From NCBI GenBank assembly GCA_008711295.1, contig VUYV01000054.1:760824-824823 (forward strand): a stretch of 64,000 bases of DNA, written 5' to 3'. Below the pieces are notes generated by a model. It was not told the DNA's origin and ran no database searches. It saw only the letters and a program-made list of their open reading frames with translations. The position numbers and the translations under genes were made by a program. Shown one piece after another: positions 23,045 through 37,089 of the stretch. The stretch is from Anarhynchus alexandrinus (lineage: Eukaryota; Chordata; Aves; Charadriiformes; Charadriidae). The first letter of the stretch is position 1. Each line of letters opens with the position of its first letter.

Positions 23045-23065
23045 TGGAGCCTGTGAAAGGCTCCA
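23045..23065. repeat. inverted repeat, 7-bp arms
   Basis: TGGAGCC (23045-23051) and GGCTCCA (23059-23065) flank a 7-base loop. This is a GC-rich stem in an AT-rich setting, but too small for a recognised RNA gene. Confidence 0.7.
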
Positions 23066-24436
23066 GTTATGCCATAATAGATACAGTAAAAAAGATACAG
23101 TATAAAGCAAAATAAAAAAAGTTAACAATGGGGTGCAAGAACCTCCGATGGCCCTGGCTAGCTTATTGCTCCTGCAATCAGTGACGCAAAATCAGTTTGC
23201 GGCAGCACTAGTTCCCGTATATTTATGTAATTGTGGGAATAAAATCTAATGAGGTTCCTGAAGGCAAAATGTTTTGGTGCTTGTTGTTGGTTTTTGTTTC
23301 CTCCTCTGCCTTTTTGGGTTAACAAATTCAGACAGAAGAGGAGCAGAAGCAGTTCTAGCATGAATATGAGTATTGCATATTCCTACATGTATATGTAGGT
23401 GTGAGTGATATATTTATTTTTTTTTTTTAACCAGTGTTGACTGTTACGTGTGCTTGCACGTCAATGTTAGTTTGCATAAATTAAACCTCAGTTGCATAGA
23501 GACAATGACAGAAAGGCAAAGAGATGCTCCCTTCCCTTTTTCTATTCTTAGTTTTGAACTTAAAAAAAAAAAAAATAAAATCCTGGAAGTTAAAACTCAA
23601 TCTTTTAATTATGGTATAAGACAGAAAGAAGAAACAAAAAAACCCAAGAGATCTCCTTTTGCCTCTTCCTTTCATCCCAAACCTTGTCTAAAAACTTGAA
23701 GGTAGTACTCGCATTGTTGCCAAGTTATCCTACTTTAAAGGGATGCTCAGGATTTGTAGTATTAGTTCCCCAGAAACCCAGGCTGTGTCTGGTTTCTTTT
23801 GTTGTTGGTTTTGGTTTTTTTTTAATGCTGGCTTTATTCAATTACTGAGAATCTTTCCTATTTATACAGTACATGTTAGATAAAGAAACTATATGCTTAT
23901 ATTAGGCATACTTCCCATTCTGTTACAACTTGATTACTTTTTTTTTTTAGCATGGCTAGAGCAGAACTTCAAAAGCAGTCAGTGTCTTATTCTTGTTCTT
24001 CTAATGAGTCGTTGTTAGAAACTGCATCTAACTCAATAATATCCATCCTCAGCCTGCCCTTTCAGAGCTGTCCATAACAGGACATGGTTTTGTTCATTCC
24101 TCATTTTAAAAGAAAACATCTCCTGTTAAATCTCTTGCATGAGACTCACCACACCATGGCCTGAAGCAAATGTTTGTCTCGTATTTCATAATACAGGCTG
24201 GCTGGTGGGAGAAAGCAAACCTGAGCAAATGGAGAAGATGTGTGTGTCTTGCAAAAGTAACTGTAAGCTATTTTTTTTCAGGGCCCAATCTTTCTCCTAC
24301 TGTCATAAGGACGTAAACCCATATAAATAGGGCCTGCACAGGTTCTGACATAGATACATTACCTACAACGTGGATATCGGAACTTTCGTCCCTCGCTCCA
24401 AAATTTACTTTACTGAATTTCAGAGAACTGAGTAAA

Positions 24437-24928
24437 TTGGCTGAATTCAACAACTCCAGAAAAAAATTGTGTAGAGTATCTTTTTTATGCACGAGGGCAG
24501 GAAACGTTTTGATGAATTTCTACCTTTGCCTTTCAGGTGGCTGCAGTGTTGCACCTGGGGCATCTCCGGGAAACGTAGATCTTGATGTTGGCAAGAGGTG
24601 GTGTTTTGACTGCTCAGCGGCAAACCAAGTGAGAACGAGTCCTGGCATAAATAACAACAGCAGCCCCGGTTACGTAGGGGGTGAAGTTAATGAGCGATGT
24701 TTTGCCTTTGACGTCCACTTCTGGCTTTCCCTTGTGGCATCAGACGTACAGTCTTTCAAATACAGATCTCCCGGTTGGGTTTTGGGGCGTGGGACGTCCA
24801 TGGCCCCTGCTGACGGCGGGGAGGTGAGGAGTTTCTCACTTTTCTTGGACTGTCCGATGAGCTTTTCAGTGTGCGTTCTGACACAGCTCAAATGTACTGC
24901 ATTGTGGGTGTCGCTACTTCTGTCCTGA
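24437..24928. other. moderately GC-rich, CpG-containing patch with a chance-length open frame
   Basis: G+C and CpG are higher than in the flanks. An acceptor-like TTTGCCTTTCAG precedes 24537, and one frame stays open for 163 codons. The peptide has no family I recognise, and a frame of this length is expected a few times by chance in a window of this size. I therefore do not call a gene. Confidence 0.4.
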
Positions 24929-24939
24929 GACTTCTCTCA

Positions 24940-27900
24940 GGAAATAGCTAAGCTAATTTTAGAAGCAAAAACAGTTGAAAGAGGCCCATTGCAAATGCAG
25001 CCAGAGTATCTCCCGTCTAATCAGTTATGAAATCTGATTGATGCTAAAGCTTTTTTTTTTTAGCAGAATGTTTATTAATCTTGAAGGGGGTGGGGAGAAA
25101 AACAACACAAGAGATCTTTTATGAGGCAGACATAAATGAACAGAAGCTCTTTAAAAATGAACTTGTGGGAACTGGGAGATTGATGCAATACATCACAGGG
25201 ACAGCAAAGCCAGACGACAGCTTTCCGAGTACATGTTGGCATAAAATCAGATAGAGAGAAAAGAAACTATGGTACTTTTTGCCTGACATGACCTGAGGAA
25301 AAATACTGGCTGTTGTGCAGCTCTTGCATGCTTATCTCGGGCATATCATGTTCTGTAGTGATTAAAATACAATTTCTGGTGACAGCAGGAACCCAAATGC
25401 CCTTCTGAATTGTGTGCAAAGTGCGACAGTTGTTCCTTCAGCCCAGGTCATGTTTCAGTGTATGTTTTAGCAACAGCTTTTTATTGCATTTGATTCCTAC
25501 ATTGTTGCTCCGAATGAAAATACAGGAAATACAAAATCTTATAGCACAATTCTGTTTATAAGGGGTAAGGTAACATGTTGTCAGGGTCCATGAATGTTGC
25601 ATAGATCCACACTGTGCCAAGAAGGCAGGGAAGGCAAAAACGAAACGACTCTTCTATTTTAACATCTTTCATCTAAATTCTTTTACTTCTTTTTTCAGAG
25701 TTGTGTTGCAGAATGAACAGCTGCAGGAGAATACTGTTCTCTTGCTTTTTGCACCATGAGTAGAACTAGTGCTATTTTCAGAGCAGGACTACTGTTAAGG
25801 GCTCCTCTCTTCTTAGGCTGTCTACAAGAGCCTGGGAGATGAAGGCAGTGCTAAAGAAGGTGTACAAGCTTCTTCACTTGTGTTCTGTCATGTGTCTCAT
25901 CCATTTTATGGTGTCTGCTCCTGAATAAATCCTTACCATGTTCCAATTTGCCACCTGGGTTGTTGTTTTGGTTTGGTTTGGTTTTAACATATTGAGGATT
26001 TTGTCTTATTTGAGTCTTAAATAAGTGTTAGTAGACTTGAAAATGTTACTGGGCTGCAGGCATGAGAAACAGACTTTAACCTAAATAGAGCAGGTTCGAA
26101 ACTTAAAGGTTTGAGCCTGGCTTTAAACACTCACAAAATTTTGGCTGCATGTTATAGCACAAGTTACCAGGTGCTACATTATTTGAAACTGGACATACAT
26201 TTCTCCTCTGATTGCTACACTCGAAACAACCAGTTTCATCTCATTTTCAGTAAGATGATGCTTCCCGGTCTTCCTTGTAATCAGCTTCAGAAAAAGGGTA
26301 TTTTGTACGGAGAAGAACGAGCTGTCATAAATGTAGTGCCATTCTAGAACACTTTGTTACAACTGATTGTGCCTTAAATGTCATCTTTGGGAAGACTTTC
26401 TTTATCTATCTCTTTAGTCTGGGCCAAGATGAACACTGATGAGCTGTTTCTTGTGCGCCTGAAGTTCTTGGAGCACAACTGATAACAGCAGTTACAGTCA
26501 TGTAACGTACAACTTGTTATAACTCTCTGCTGTAGAGCTCTTGCCGCAAACTTTAGTGGGAACAGATGAGTGTGCTGAAAGCTCTTGACAAATCCTACCC
26601 AGAGCATTTTTTTTGAGAACTGTAGGACCCTATTCAAGGATATATGTGAAGACCCAGCATGAGGCATGGGAGTGAAAGCCCTAAGGCAAGGAAGCTTTTC
26701 CACTATTCATGTTCTTAAAATTATTTTGGTGCTCAAGTCATTTCTGAGCCAAAACCAATCAGATATTAGACTTCAGCAAACTTATGAATGTCAGAATTAT
26801 TTTGGGAATTGGGATCCTTCATTATAACCACATATTTTGCCAAGATATGATGTGTGGCCCCAATTCAAAGAAACTGTAAATACTACAATTTACCCAAATT
26901 ATTGTTCCCTTGCTATGCCTAAACTTCAAAGAAAAACAGTTTCTTAATAGTTTGTATGAGGCTATAAATATTTTTTTTATTGCATACTGAGAAAAGAATA
27001 GCATTTCATGAGTCATACTTATTGTGGGGTCTGTGGACAAAGCTTTCAAGGCCTGATGTGTTCCCACAATGTGCAAAAGCCTTAAGGTTCAACAGTCTTG
27101 CTTCTTCCAACAATAAATCAAAGACAGAGTCTTAAAATACTTTGACATGAATAGCTGAACCTACTTCAAGAAACACGTTGATCACTAAGTTGCTATCAGA
27201 TCTGAGCACAGGAAGGGAACTATATACAAAGCCTCGTTAAGGTTCAGATGAAGAAAAATGTTTGTCCAGAAATTTCTTGGGTTTGCTTGGTGTCATCAGT
27301 TGGTGTGTTGGAGGGTAATGAGTTTACTGAATGCTTTAATGTGTAACTGACAGGATTGTTGGGGGGGGGTGGTGGTGGTGGTGTTTTTTTGTTTTGTTGG
27401 TGGGGTTTTTTTCCAAATTATTTACTTGAAATGAAGCGTGCTTAAAAGAGGTGACACTTCGCCATAATTTATTGCAAGTGGCGCAAATCCTGTTCTGTTA
27501 CACCTCTCTAATCCTGCTGAAGTCCATGGCAACAAAGAGAAGGATTTGGCCTTCATCATTATTATAACTTAAAACTTTGAGCCACATTGCAAGATAAGCT
27601 GTCTCTATACTATTTTGGTCAAAGATTTTAATGTTTCTCTTGTGTGAGAATTACTGAATGTGGAAATTCCAATCAGAGTGTATTTTTTGCAAAAATGACA
27701 AAACCAAAACTTGAAAAGACAGCACTTTACCAGGTGTCCATTCCTTGCCTACATAAATATCTTCTTCGAATAAGTACCTTTCTGAGTAATCTGAAACAGC
27801 ACTTGGTCCTTCCAGTACTGCAGGTGTTTTGCTGTCCTATGTAAGTATCAAAAGATGCGAAGTTCAGTGGGTGCATCTAGAGGTTTGGCCAGGTCTTGCT

Positions 27901-30900
27901 TAGCTCGAAGGTTAGTGGCAGTATCATTCATTTTGTCTGAACAACAGCTGAAATAATAAACCACATTCCATCATTTGACAGAGTTTTATCTTCTGAACTG
28001 ATCTGACAGAAGAGAGAAGCGATCAGTGCGGCCGGGATCGCTAATGTCTGCTGGAAGTGATTGAGTGAGGTTCTTTGAAGAAATTCACTGTGTCTTCAGA
28101 TATTTCATCCAGAAACATCTGTCCATTTTGCAATGGATCTGAGGAAAGCATATGATACACTGAACCACACTGAATGATGATCTGACTGACCAAATCTATT
28201 CCATAACATTGTCAAGGAGCCCAGTAAATACATATGGGAATAATTTCCATTTGTGTGCAAAAGCAAATATAACTGACCTTGTAATGCATTTCTGCAGACA
28301 GTCACATCTATGAACTTTGCATCCACAGAGATTGCATTCAGATTGCCTCAAATATTTTGCCCGAACACAGAATGCTAAAATGAAACTCTCAGTTTAACTG
28401 TTGTTCCCCCTTTCAAGAATGAGATTCTCTCGAAAAGCTTGGGTTTGTTGATTTTGCCCCTGCTTGGCAGCAGAAGTCTCTTCTCCCCACTATGCTTCCA
28501 TTTTCTGCTTTGCTAAAGTGTAATAATAATCTGTTATTCCTTTCAGTCTGGAGACTAGAGAGAAAGGTGCTAGATTACCACAGAGTATTTTTTTTTCTTT
28601 TTGAATCAGATTTTTACAGGATGGGGCAAAAGTACTGTAATTGATCCTATATGATACATTCAATAATGAAATGTATTACTTCAGATTTCTAGATGAGAGC
28701 ACTGAGATGAGGGATCGTGCTACCGATCTTCTAGTAGCTACCAAAGCCCTGTAAATGCTACGTGAGAATAGATTGCTGCAAACGATGGTAACTGCGGTTT
28801 GTCAGGTTGCAAATCATACACTACTCCAAGGACACTTCGATTTACGTGAAAACACGACTTTTAGAAATCCTGCACGTGGTTGAAGGTAAGAAACGTTTGC
28901 GTTGATGCAATTATTGTAGAAGTTTCCTACTGAGTTGTCATATTGCCCTGGGCCGTGTGGGTGGCACGTTCGGGTCAGCAGAGGGTTCAGTGGTTTGCAA
29001 GCAGCATCCAGCCCCGAGTGCTCTGCTGTCACCCGCTGTGCCCAGAGGGAGCTCCGTACCTGCAGAAGGAGCAGCTCTTCTTGCACCCTCTCCATCTCTG
29101 CTCGCCTGTTCGCAGAATTTGCAACGTTTTTTTGTAGAACTTCTTGAAGTATCTTCCTGTTGTATTTACTGTCCCTAAGTATGATTTTGCTCTACTTGGT
29201 GAATGTCAAATAAATTATAGGGAAATAATTGAATGCATGGGAAATTTGCTTTTAGCATTGGTGGTTTTTTGTTTAACTGTACTGTCAGTTCCATGAAACA
29301 GCAAGATACTCAAGCATGGACTTCTCGGATGTTCATCTTGTTTACAAATAGTAAGTGACTGCTTCCTTGGTATCTCACCTAACACACAAGTGTCAATATT
29401 TATAGGGGTTTTCAGTATGTCATGGGGTACTAATAGCATTTTCCTGCAAGGGATCATGATTTTCCACCATCAAGAAATCAAAAACTTTTTATTGTTGTGG
29501 GGTAGAAGATACTGGCGGCAACTAAAAACAATGCTAGAACAAGTAAACAAAGGTTGACTTTGTATATCTTTCACAGGCATTCATCCAAACCAAACCATTT
29601 CAGGTTCAGCCTGAAAAAACAGGTTGAAATAGCTGAAAACAGACACAGAGATGCTACTTAAGGACAAGATGAAGTAATGAGTAAGTCAGTTTTCTGTATC
29701 TGTCCTTCCTTAAGTGACCAACTCAGCTCTTTGGGAATCACTGTGAAGATTCAGATTAACCTCAGTAGGAGATGAATGTAAATATTAGCATGCCTTGAGT
29801 AACACCAACCCGATCCCTGTGGATCAGCTCCCATTTTCCCTAGCCAGTGTCCCAGTCTATCCAATGCAAATTTAGCTTCGATAAGAATTAGTAGGTAGAG
29901 GAGGCCGGGTCTCACGTCTATAGCACTGGTGTATGAGTCTGGGACTTTGTTCTGTTTGGCTCGTTAGGAGAGCAGATCTCCACAGCTTTGCAAACTTCTG
30001 CCTTTTCAATCTTGCTACCACAATTCTTCCCACCAGCCTCAATTGGATAGACGTACCTTGAAGCTCTTAAGTTAACCACCTTAAACCAATCAAATTCAAT
30101 CTCGGATTTTTTTAGGGGTTTCTTTTTGTCCTAACCCTTACCTTCTGAGATGTTCTTTCAGGATGTCACTGTTGTACCAGTCAGGTACTTTTCTCCTAAC
30201 TCCAAATGCAGCCTGTTCCCAGGCCACAGGTATTCTTTTGGTCTTAACTTGAAGAAATACATGCAGAAAGTGCTCACTGTTTCTTCTCAATATTTCTTCC
30301 AATGGGTGTTAGCACTCATTATTGAAAACACGCATCTCATTTCTAATTTAAATGTACCTCACTTTTGTTTCTTGTTTGGCTTTTTATAGTAAACAAGCAA
30401 ACCTTGCCCTCTAAGGGCTGACTTTGCCCTTTTTATTCGTGTCCAACTGGTAACTTGTGTTCCTATGCTTTACACAATTCCTTAGATTTCTGCAGAAAAC
30501 CTGACAAAAGTTAACATTTTTTTTCCTGTGCAGTATCTGTGCAGAACAATCTTCTGTGATCCATAACAGGAAAATAAGGAATTTTTTTTTATTTATCTAT
30601 TAAATTCATGTGAATGTTATTCAAATATAAAATACATACAGCGGTGGGACATACTGAAATCTTGAATTGTCAAGTTTAAAACTAGTAGATGTTAAATGAC
30701 CAACAATTTCTCAATACTATTTCCTAAATAAGGCTGAAGGATTAGTGACAATCTCTTTGCTAAAGTTCTCTGCTGCGTTTATTGATTAACTTGTTTATTT
30801 GAGATTATTGGTCATTGGAGATTATTTTAAGATGGGGTTGCTGAGACTATCAGCTCCGCTGACCTACAATAGCTTTAGCACTTTTGAAGTTATGACTTTA

Positions 30901-33900
30901 GAAATGGAAGCTCTGGATTCTCTTAAAATTTGATAGCTAAAACCTGTATATATTTCTGGGGGACAAAACAGGGACTGTTTGTTTTTCACTGAAATGTCAT
31001 GGGTTTGTACAAAATGCAATTTTTTGTTTCTCTTGGTCACATAGTACACCAGCTGATGATAAAGAAAGTATGAAAAAAAACCTCTATAGTTTTCAGATCT
31101 CATATAATTTACATTAAATCAGTGTGAAAGTTAATCCTATAGCACAGGAGAAAGGATCGTATTACAAAATCTTTACTCAGACAAAATGTTGTTTCTAACC
31201 AGACTTTGTACAATGAGGTCGAATAGACCTTTCAGTTGGTTGAGATATTTTTATTTCTTGTGTGGAGGAGAGCGGAGGGAGGAGGGAGAAGCAAAGGAGA
31301 AAGCAGAGAAAAATTTGTCAGTATATTTAAATAGATCAGTCATAGAAATCGCATGTGCATCAAATGCAGCTGGTCCTGGTCTTTTAGTTTGAAGATCAGG
31401 ATAAAATATTGAATCACTGGGGTCAGAAAAGAGCAAAGGCAAGGGAAGCCAAACCCATTGTCAGCAAGTATGTTTCCAAATATAGTATAGTTTAATTGTC
31501 TTTCCTTGTTAGGCCTGTTTTCTAGGATTTAAAAATAGCTGTGAACACTCTTTAATCAAGACTTGCCAACGATGATCTGGCAGTGACCTGTGCTGAGCAT
31601 CCTGCAGGTCTGTGCTGTCTGGGTGGTCACAGTGGGGGCAGATTTATGAGTTTTCCTGAATGCCTCCTGGACAGCTGGGAGGCCACCGTTCATTTTGGCA
31701 TATAAATGAATGCCAGTTGTGGTAGTGACAAAACTTAAAGCTGGGCCGTGCCCTTTGCCTTCGGACAACTACCTCCAGTGGAAAACAAAGAGGTGGGATT
31801 TCTCTCACCCACTTTTTGATGTATCGGTGCTGTTACTGAGCCGCTCGCCCAGCACTGCACTAACGGTGCAGAGAAATAGGTTCATCTGGGCTGTCATTCA
31901 CCTGCACTATTTTAAACATCTTTCCATTTAAAGCGGAGTAAACAACTTTGAAACATCTATTCTTAAAACGAAATGTCTAATCTTAATGTCTTAAATTGAA
32001 ATGCCTAATCTTGAAGCTAGGCAGCGAGTCCAAACAGAATTTTTTATTTAGGAGTATGAAGTCGGGCAAAACACCCTCCTCCTCACAAGAGGCTGTTGAT
32101 AGAGCCCCCTTTCTGCTTATTCTATCCATCAGAGCCCAGGTAAGGATGTTAATTTTGTAGCACTTAGTTAAGATCCAAAAGAGGCCTTTATGTCCTCTGG
32201 GGACCTGCTGGAGGAGCTGCTGTAGTGGCAGGTAAATCAAATTCTCCCACCCCAAGCGCTGTTTGGGGATTTCGCACTCAGTGGGGGCAGAAGGCCAGAG
32301 TGCAAGCTGGTGTCTCCTCCCTTTACCTCTTCTCGCCCCTCATGTCTAATATAAGGGGAATTACCGCGATATATACCCTGCTTTATTAAAATATTTCAAA
32401 CCGATGTTTACCAAGCCCTGATTTACACTGTGCTGCTCTAAAAGGTATATGTTCTGTCCTCCACTGCTCTCTGGGCAAAGAGGGATTACGGGGACAAAAC
32501 CGCCTAGCGATTCACAAGCATTTGTAAGAGTTGGTAGTTGGTCCAAAAGAATTCTGCCTACCCCTTTAATTTACTGTATTCAGATATGTGATTATTTTTC
32601 AGTGCTCTTCCTATTCATACTCTTCTTAAACTTTTCTAAAAAAGTAAATGAACAATCGTTTCTCCAACCGTTTCAAAATAATTTCTTGCTATAGGCATTA
32701 GCTTATTTATGTAATTGGGTCAGATCTCAATTGAATGTATATCTGTATCATGCCACTAATTTCAGTGAGAAAGAACTCATTAGAACTGGTAACGGAACTG
32801 GAACTAAGCTGATTGAAAGCAGCTGATGGTGTGACCCACAAACAGCAGAAATGTCATTATACATGTTTATAATGTCCTCTGAAATGGCATAAGAAAATTA
32901 TTGAGAAAATGTCTGGAGGGAGGAAAATATTGCATTATCTCTGTGTATTGTATTGTCTTCTTCAAAAATGACTCTGAAGCAAGAATGACTCATTTTGGAA
33001 AACAGAGAATGTAATGAAATATCCATGAAAGGGCTGAAAACTGGATGGTTACAGCGGCTACTACAAATAGATTTCCATAGGCTTTAATGGGGGATTTCAG
33101 TGAAATATCCAGGTGCTGACTTGGGCAAGTCATTAAATGTATAGGGAGGAGGGGTTGCCGGAGTTTGATCTAGTGGAATAACTAAGAGCTCTTCAGACAC
33201 AAGAAGTATCACAATGTGGTCCTTATTTTGGTTCCCATTGCCCCTTCTGCATCTCTCTTCTTTCTCGCATTTCCTTCTTTATAACTTTTCCTTGTATGTT
33301 ACAGGGTAATAGTAAATGTCTGCTAATATCATTAACTTGGTGCTTGGTTAAAGTAAATGAGAATGGGGTGGGGGGAGAAAACCCGTGCAGTCAGAGGAAT
33401 GCTTTTATAATCTGCTAAAATATTCTCAAGAAGAGAAAAAGTAATCCCTGTGAAATGAACTCTCTTCCTAAATGGTCAACAGCATATTAGACTCTGGACT
33501 GGTTCTTCTCAAAGACGAGCTGGTCATGGACCTCATCATCAATCATTTCTAACGACATGAAGGCAACCAGAGTTATGGAAAGTTAACTGCTACAGATATT
33601 TCTTCTTTTGCTTGGGATTCAAGTTAAACTTCTCTTTTTTTCTTCCCCCACCCCTCAAATATTATTGTATTTGAGATCTCCCTCTATTGTACAATCATTT
33701 TGAAAACTGTCTTAACTAAGCTCTTCAGCTCCTTTTACCTCTTCAGTCTCACTAGAAATACTAAATTACGAGTTCTCTGATCTTACCCCGTGGCTTTGTG
33801 CCAATAGCCCTGGTATTGAGTACAGTTTTTCTTAAGCCCTGGCCTTTTGAGCTCTGACATGCAGCGAGAGGGACACTCATAAACACTGATGAGGAAAAAA

Positions 33901-36090
33901 AGTAGTGTCCCACTCACATGAGCATTAGTTGCTGCACACAAAACTTTATGGGACTGTAAAGTTTCATTTCTTTCCTCTTCCTCGGTTTGAAAAGTTCTGA
34001 TATTTCTTGTTCTCTATTGTTCCATACTATTTATAACCTCTTGCTACCCAGGTCACCCTCGCTGTAGCTCCCCTGCTAGTTTAGAAGAATGTTATTGTCT
34101 GCTTTCTGTCTAAAATTACTCTAGTGTGCTTTATCTTCTCTGTTTCCTCTTATTATTCTTCCTCAGATCATTGTTCTCGATGTTATTTCTAAAATGAGTG
34201 TATTGATTTCCTGTCTCTCTCCCTGTCTTTTGTTTATTAAGATGATAAATGTTTTAAGAAAGTCTGTCATTTGTTACATATATTGGATCTCTCTTTGATC
34301 GTACAAGAAAATTGCTACACCAAATTTAAGAGCTGAATCGCTAGTGTAATAACTCTAGAAGAGACATCGAACACCTCTGTGTTCTTTGTTTCATTATTTC
34401 ATTTCCAGGTTGCTGGTAACGAACGACTATTTGTTTTCCAGGAACAGCGATATGAGGGTTTGCATTTACATCTCTGAAACAAACTTCCAGTAAGTGTCTG
34501 TCAGACAAACTGCTTCTAAAAAGCTGCTGCTGTAACTAAAGAAATAAAGGTATTAATCTTCTTAAACTTTCTTTAGCTCATAAATTGGATACGTGCAAAG
34601 CCTAAAAGTTTCAGGTCCATCAACATGCTACTTCTTGACCATTCAAGCTTCAGAGTTAAATGATCCAAAGCCAAAAGTCGATTGCAGCTGCTGCTGCTTT
34701 GGGTTTAAAAGGTATAAGCGTGGAAAACCGAAGTTTTGTTTTCCTACCTGGAACCGTAGGCCAGCCTAGGGTTCTTCGGTCTGGTAAACTGTTAAAACGT
34801 TTTGATTTAAAAGTGAATGTTTTCTCTGACAGTTTTGTCCTTTTGCTCGCTTAGAGCCGAGTCTTAGTTGGTGTAAACTCGCGCACCTCTGCTGCTGGAG
34901 GAACCCCCTGCCCCAAGGTGCAATGCCCTCACTGACAAGTTTAAACCTTGTCTTTAAATCAGAACTGAGTATCTCCTGTCTCTCTGCTTCTGCTGAAGTG
35001 CCGCAGTTAGATTTCTCTGGAGAAAGGCAGTCAAGGCTCGTCCTGCAGAATGGAATGGTCCTTGGGTGCAAAGGAAGGGAAAAAGGGCACATGAGCGACT
35101 GAAACCCGTATGAATCTGAGGAGACAGAGGAAAGGAGCTATGAAAAAGAAAACTGGATGAAAGGCATGGACCCACAAGAGTGGGGAAAGGTGCAAATGGA
35201 GAGGTGGATGCTGATTCTTGCATGTTTGCTGAGAAACTTAAGGAGGACGGTATCCCAAAGCATCCTGCTGGAAGCAGAGTCTGGAGCACCCAGACCCTGT
35301 GTCCGAAGGGCAGTGCTGGACTTCAGTGCAGCTATGGCACTGCTAAAGGATGGGATCTAAATAGTCATAACAAAAGATAAGCCAGCCCATGTGTTGGCAC
35401 ATGGCTGGATACCATTGACTTGAGTAGAATTTCACTCCAGCAGAGGTTTACTCCAGTCGCGGCACTATATTCGGAAAGATAAACACGAACGTATGCTTAT
35501 ATCCTGAATGTAAGTTAATCAAGTTAGATAAGAGAAGAGAAAGTAAATACAAGTAATACTGTAGACCAGGATGCCAGCTGATCTTGTGATTTGACAGGTC
35601 ACTTCTCAATATTTGTTCTGGTAAAAGGAAAACTCGTGTATTTCTTTGTAATGTTTGTGAATGGATTCGTGTATTTGTCTTTGTGCTTTTCTGCTGCAGC
35701 GCCGTAAAGGAGATAATGAGTGATCAACATACCCTGCTAACAACATGAGCACTCTGAGTGACACACCAACTGCTCCCACTGAAGCCCAGCGATGAATATA
35801 GCAAGAGGAAGATGCGTTATGCGTACAGTATGTAAAAGGATCTGCGGGGAGTTGAGGATGTTTACACAGCCTTAAAGAGAACAGGTGTGAGTGTTACTCC
35901 AAAGAAAACCCAACATCCTGTTTATCAAAGGAAGTCTCTTGTTATTTCACGGAACGAGTCGTCCTTGTGTTTGCATCTCTGGACAAGAGAAATGGGCAGC
36001 AATAGTAAAAATAGCTGCAGTATCAAACCTTGTTCCTGAAAGCTGCTTTGCATGGGGGGTGGTTGAATGGCTCGGCTCGGGCAGAGGGAG
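24940..36090. other. intergenic, AT-rich
   Basis: No gene, RNA or interspersed repeat is recognised in this 11-kb stretch. It holds simple sequence: GTTTGG-type repeats near 25960-25985 and a G9-(GGT)n-T tract at 27361-27412. Open frames are short and unrelated to any family I know. Confidence 0.6.
27361..27412. repeat. G9 / (GGT)n / T-rich simple repeat
   Basis: Nine G are followed by four GGT-type units and then runs of T with GTT. The G-run and GGT part could form a G-quadruplex on the plus strand. Confidence 0.8.
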
Positions 36091-36867
36091 GTAGCTGTGC
36101 AGTCAGCTCCCGGGTGGGAGTCCTGCTTTATCTCGATGCAATAGAATAATTTCCATCTGCTTGGTTGGAGCAGAAACCCTCTCTGTTTCTGACAATACTT
36201 GGCATAGTGTTGACACGAGAACTACGATTTTTCCATTGTTGTTTTGACCCTCGGATAACTTCTTTTATGGACAAAAGCTTACTAGCGTGCAGCTAGAAAA
36301 CCTACGGTTTTCTGCTTAATGTAACTGGTATTCCTCCACGTTGGCTTTTCTGCTGCATTTTCATTAGCAGAAGGAAACTGCAAGACAGTGGCTGTACGTA
36401 GACGACTTCACTCATTTCTAGTAAGGCCTTGCCGAGTGGCACTGGAGGGTGATGCCTTTGCCACTGGAGACGTAAGCTGTAGAGTTAACTCTACATCTCA
36501 GTGATTTCCAGATCCAAATGAGAGCTGGAAACCCTTTTTTGTCTCTTTCAGGCCAGTGAAAGTCATCTTAGGCTCCCAAGAGTCAAAAAGCATTTTTTTT
36601 TTTCCATCTTGTATATAAGGACAAACAATAAATATTCTATTAGCCTCTACCAGGGCAGTAGCAACAGCAACGCAGAGGCTGCGATGCGTGTGTGCAGCTT
36701 CGCAACTGGTTTTATTCATGATGCTCAGGATGGAATAAAGCCACGTTGCCTCTTGCCCAAGAGAGCTTGGAGTGGAAACTCAGTGGGGGCCGGACAGTGG
36801 CTGACTATCGCAATGGCTCCCTTGTGTTCCGAGGGATTGGGAACCTGATCGGGGAAAAAGGAGTTTC

Positions 36868-36900
36868 GGGGAGTGGGGGTGCGGGCTCCAGCCTGGGGGG
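36868..36900 (+). other. putative G-quadruplex motif
   Basis: Four G runs occur in order: G4 at 36868-36871, G5 at 36875-36879, G3 at 36883-36885 and G6 at 36895-36900. The loops are 3, 3 and 9 bases. This fits the G3+ quadruplex pattern with one slightly long loop. It lies in a small GC-rich patch (about 36.77-36.98 kb) with no recognised gene. Confidence 0.6.
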
Positions 36901-37089
36901 TCAGCAGTGGTGGGAGGGAAGGAGATGCAGCTGCGCAGTCACCCTTCTCGAGGAAGGAGGAGCATGTTTGGGCAGTGACTTTGCAGGAAGAAAATGTGCA
37001 GGTTTAACTTTGATCAGCCTTAGATCATTTACCAAAAAAATTTAATTTAAGGAACAAAAACGAAAAAAGAAAAGGAGAAAAAAACACTC

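Larger units (their letters stand above)
17340..24430. other. intergenic, AT-rich
   Basis: No gene is recognised. The stretch includes C10 at 18975-18984, a tandem TTGAAATAC pair at 19451-19468, T/G- and A/C-rich tracts at about 22280-22320 and 22365-22386, an inverted repeat at 23045-23065, another at 23382-23399 (CCTACAT/ATGTAGG, 4-base spacer) and an A-run at 23561-23573. Open frames up to about 103 codons show no family resemblance. Confidence 0.6.

Noticed and set aside
24437..24928. 163-codon open frame with an acceptor-like sequence before it
   Set aside because: The peptide has no recognisable domain. With a stop in roughly one of twenty codons and thousands of stop-to-stop intervals in six frames, a few frames of this length are expected by chance.
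27914..27925. AGTGGCAGTATC, as found near the start of U4 snRNA
   Set aside because: Only twelve bases match; the sequence before and after does not follow U4, so a U4 gene or pseudogene is not supported.
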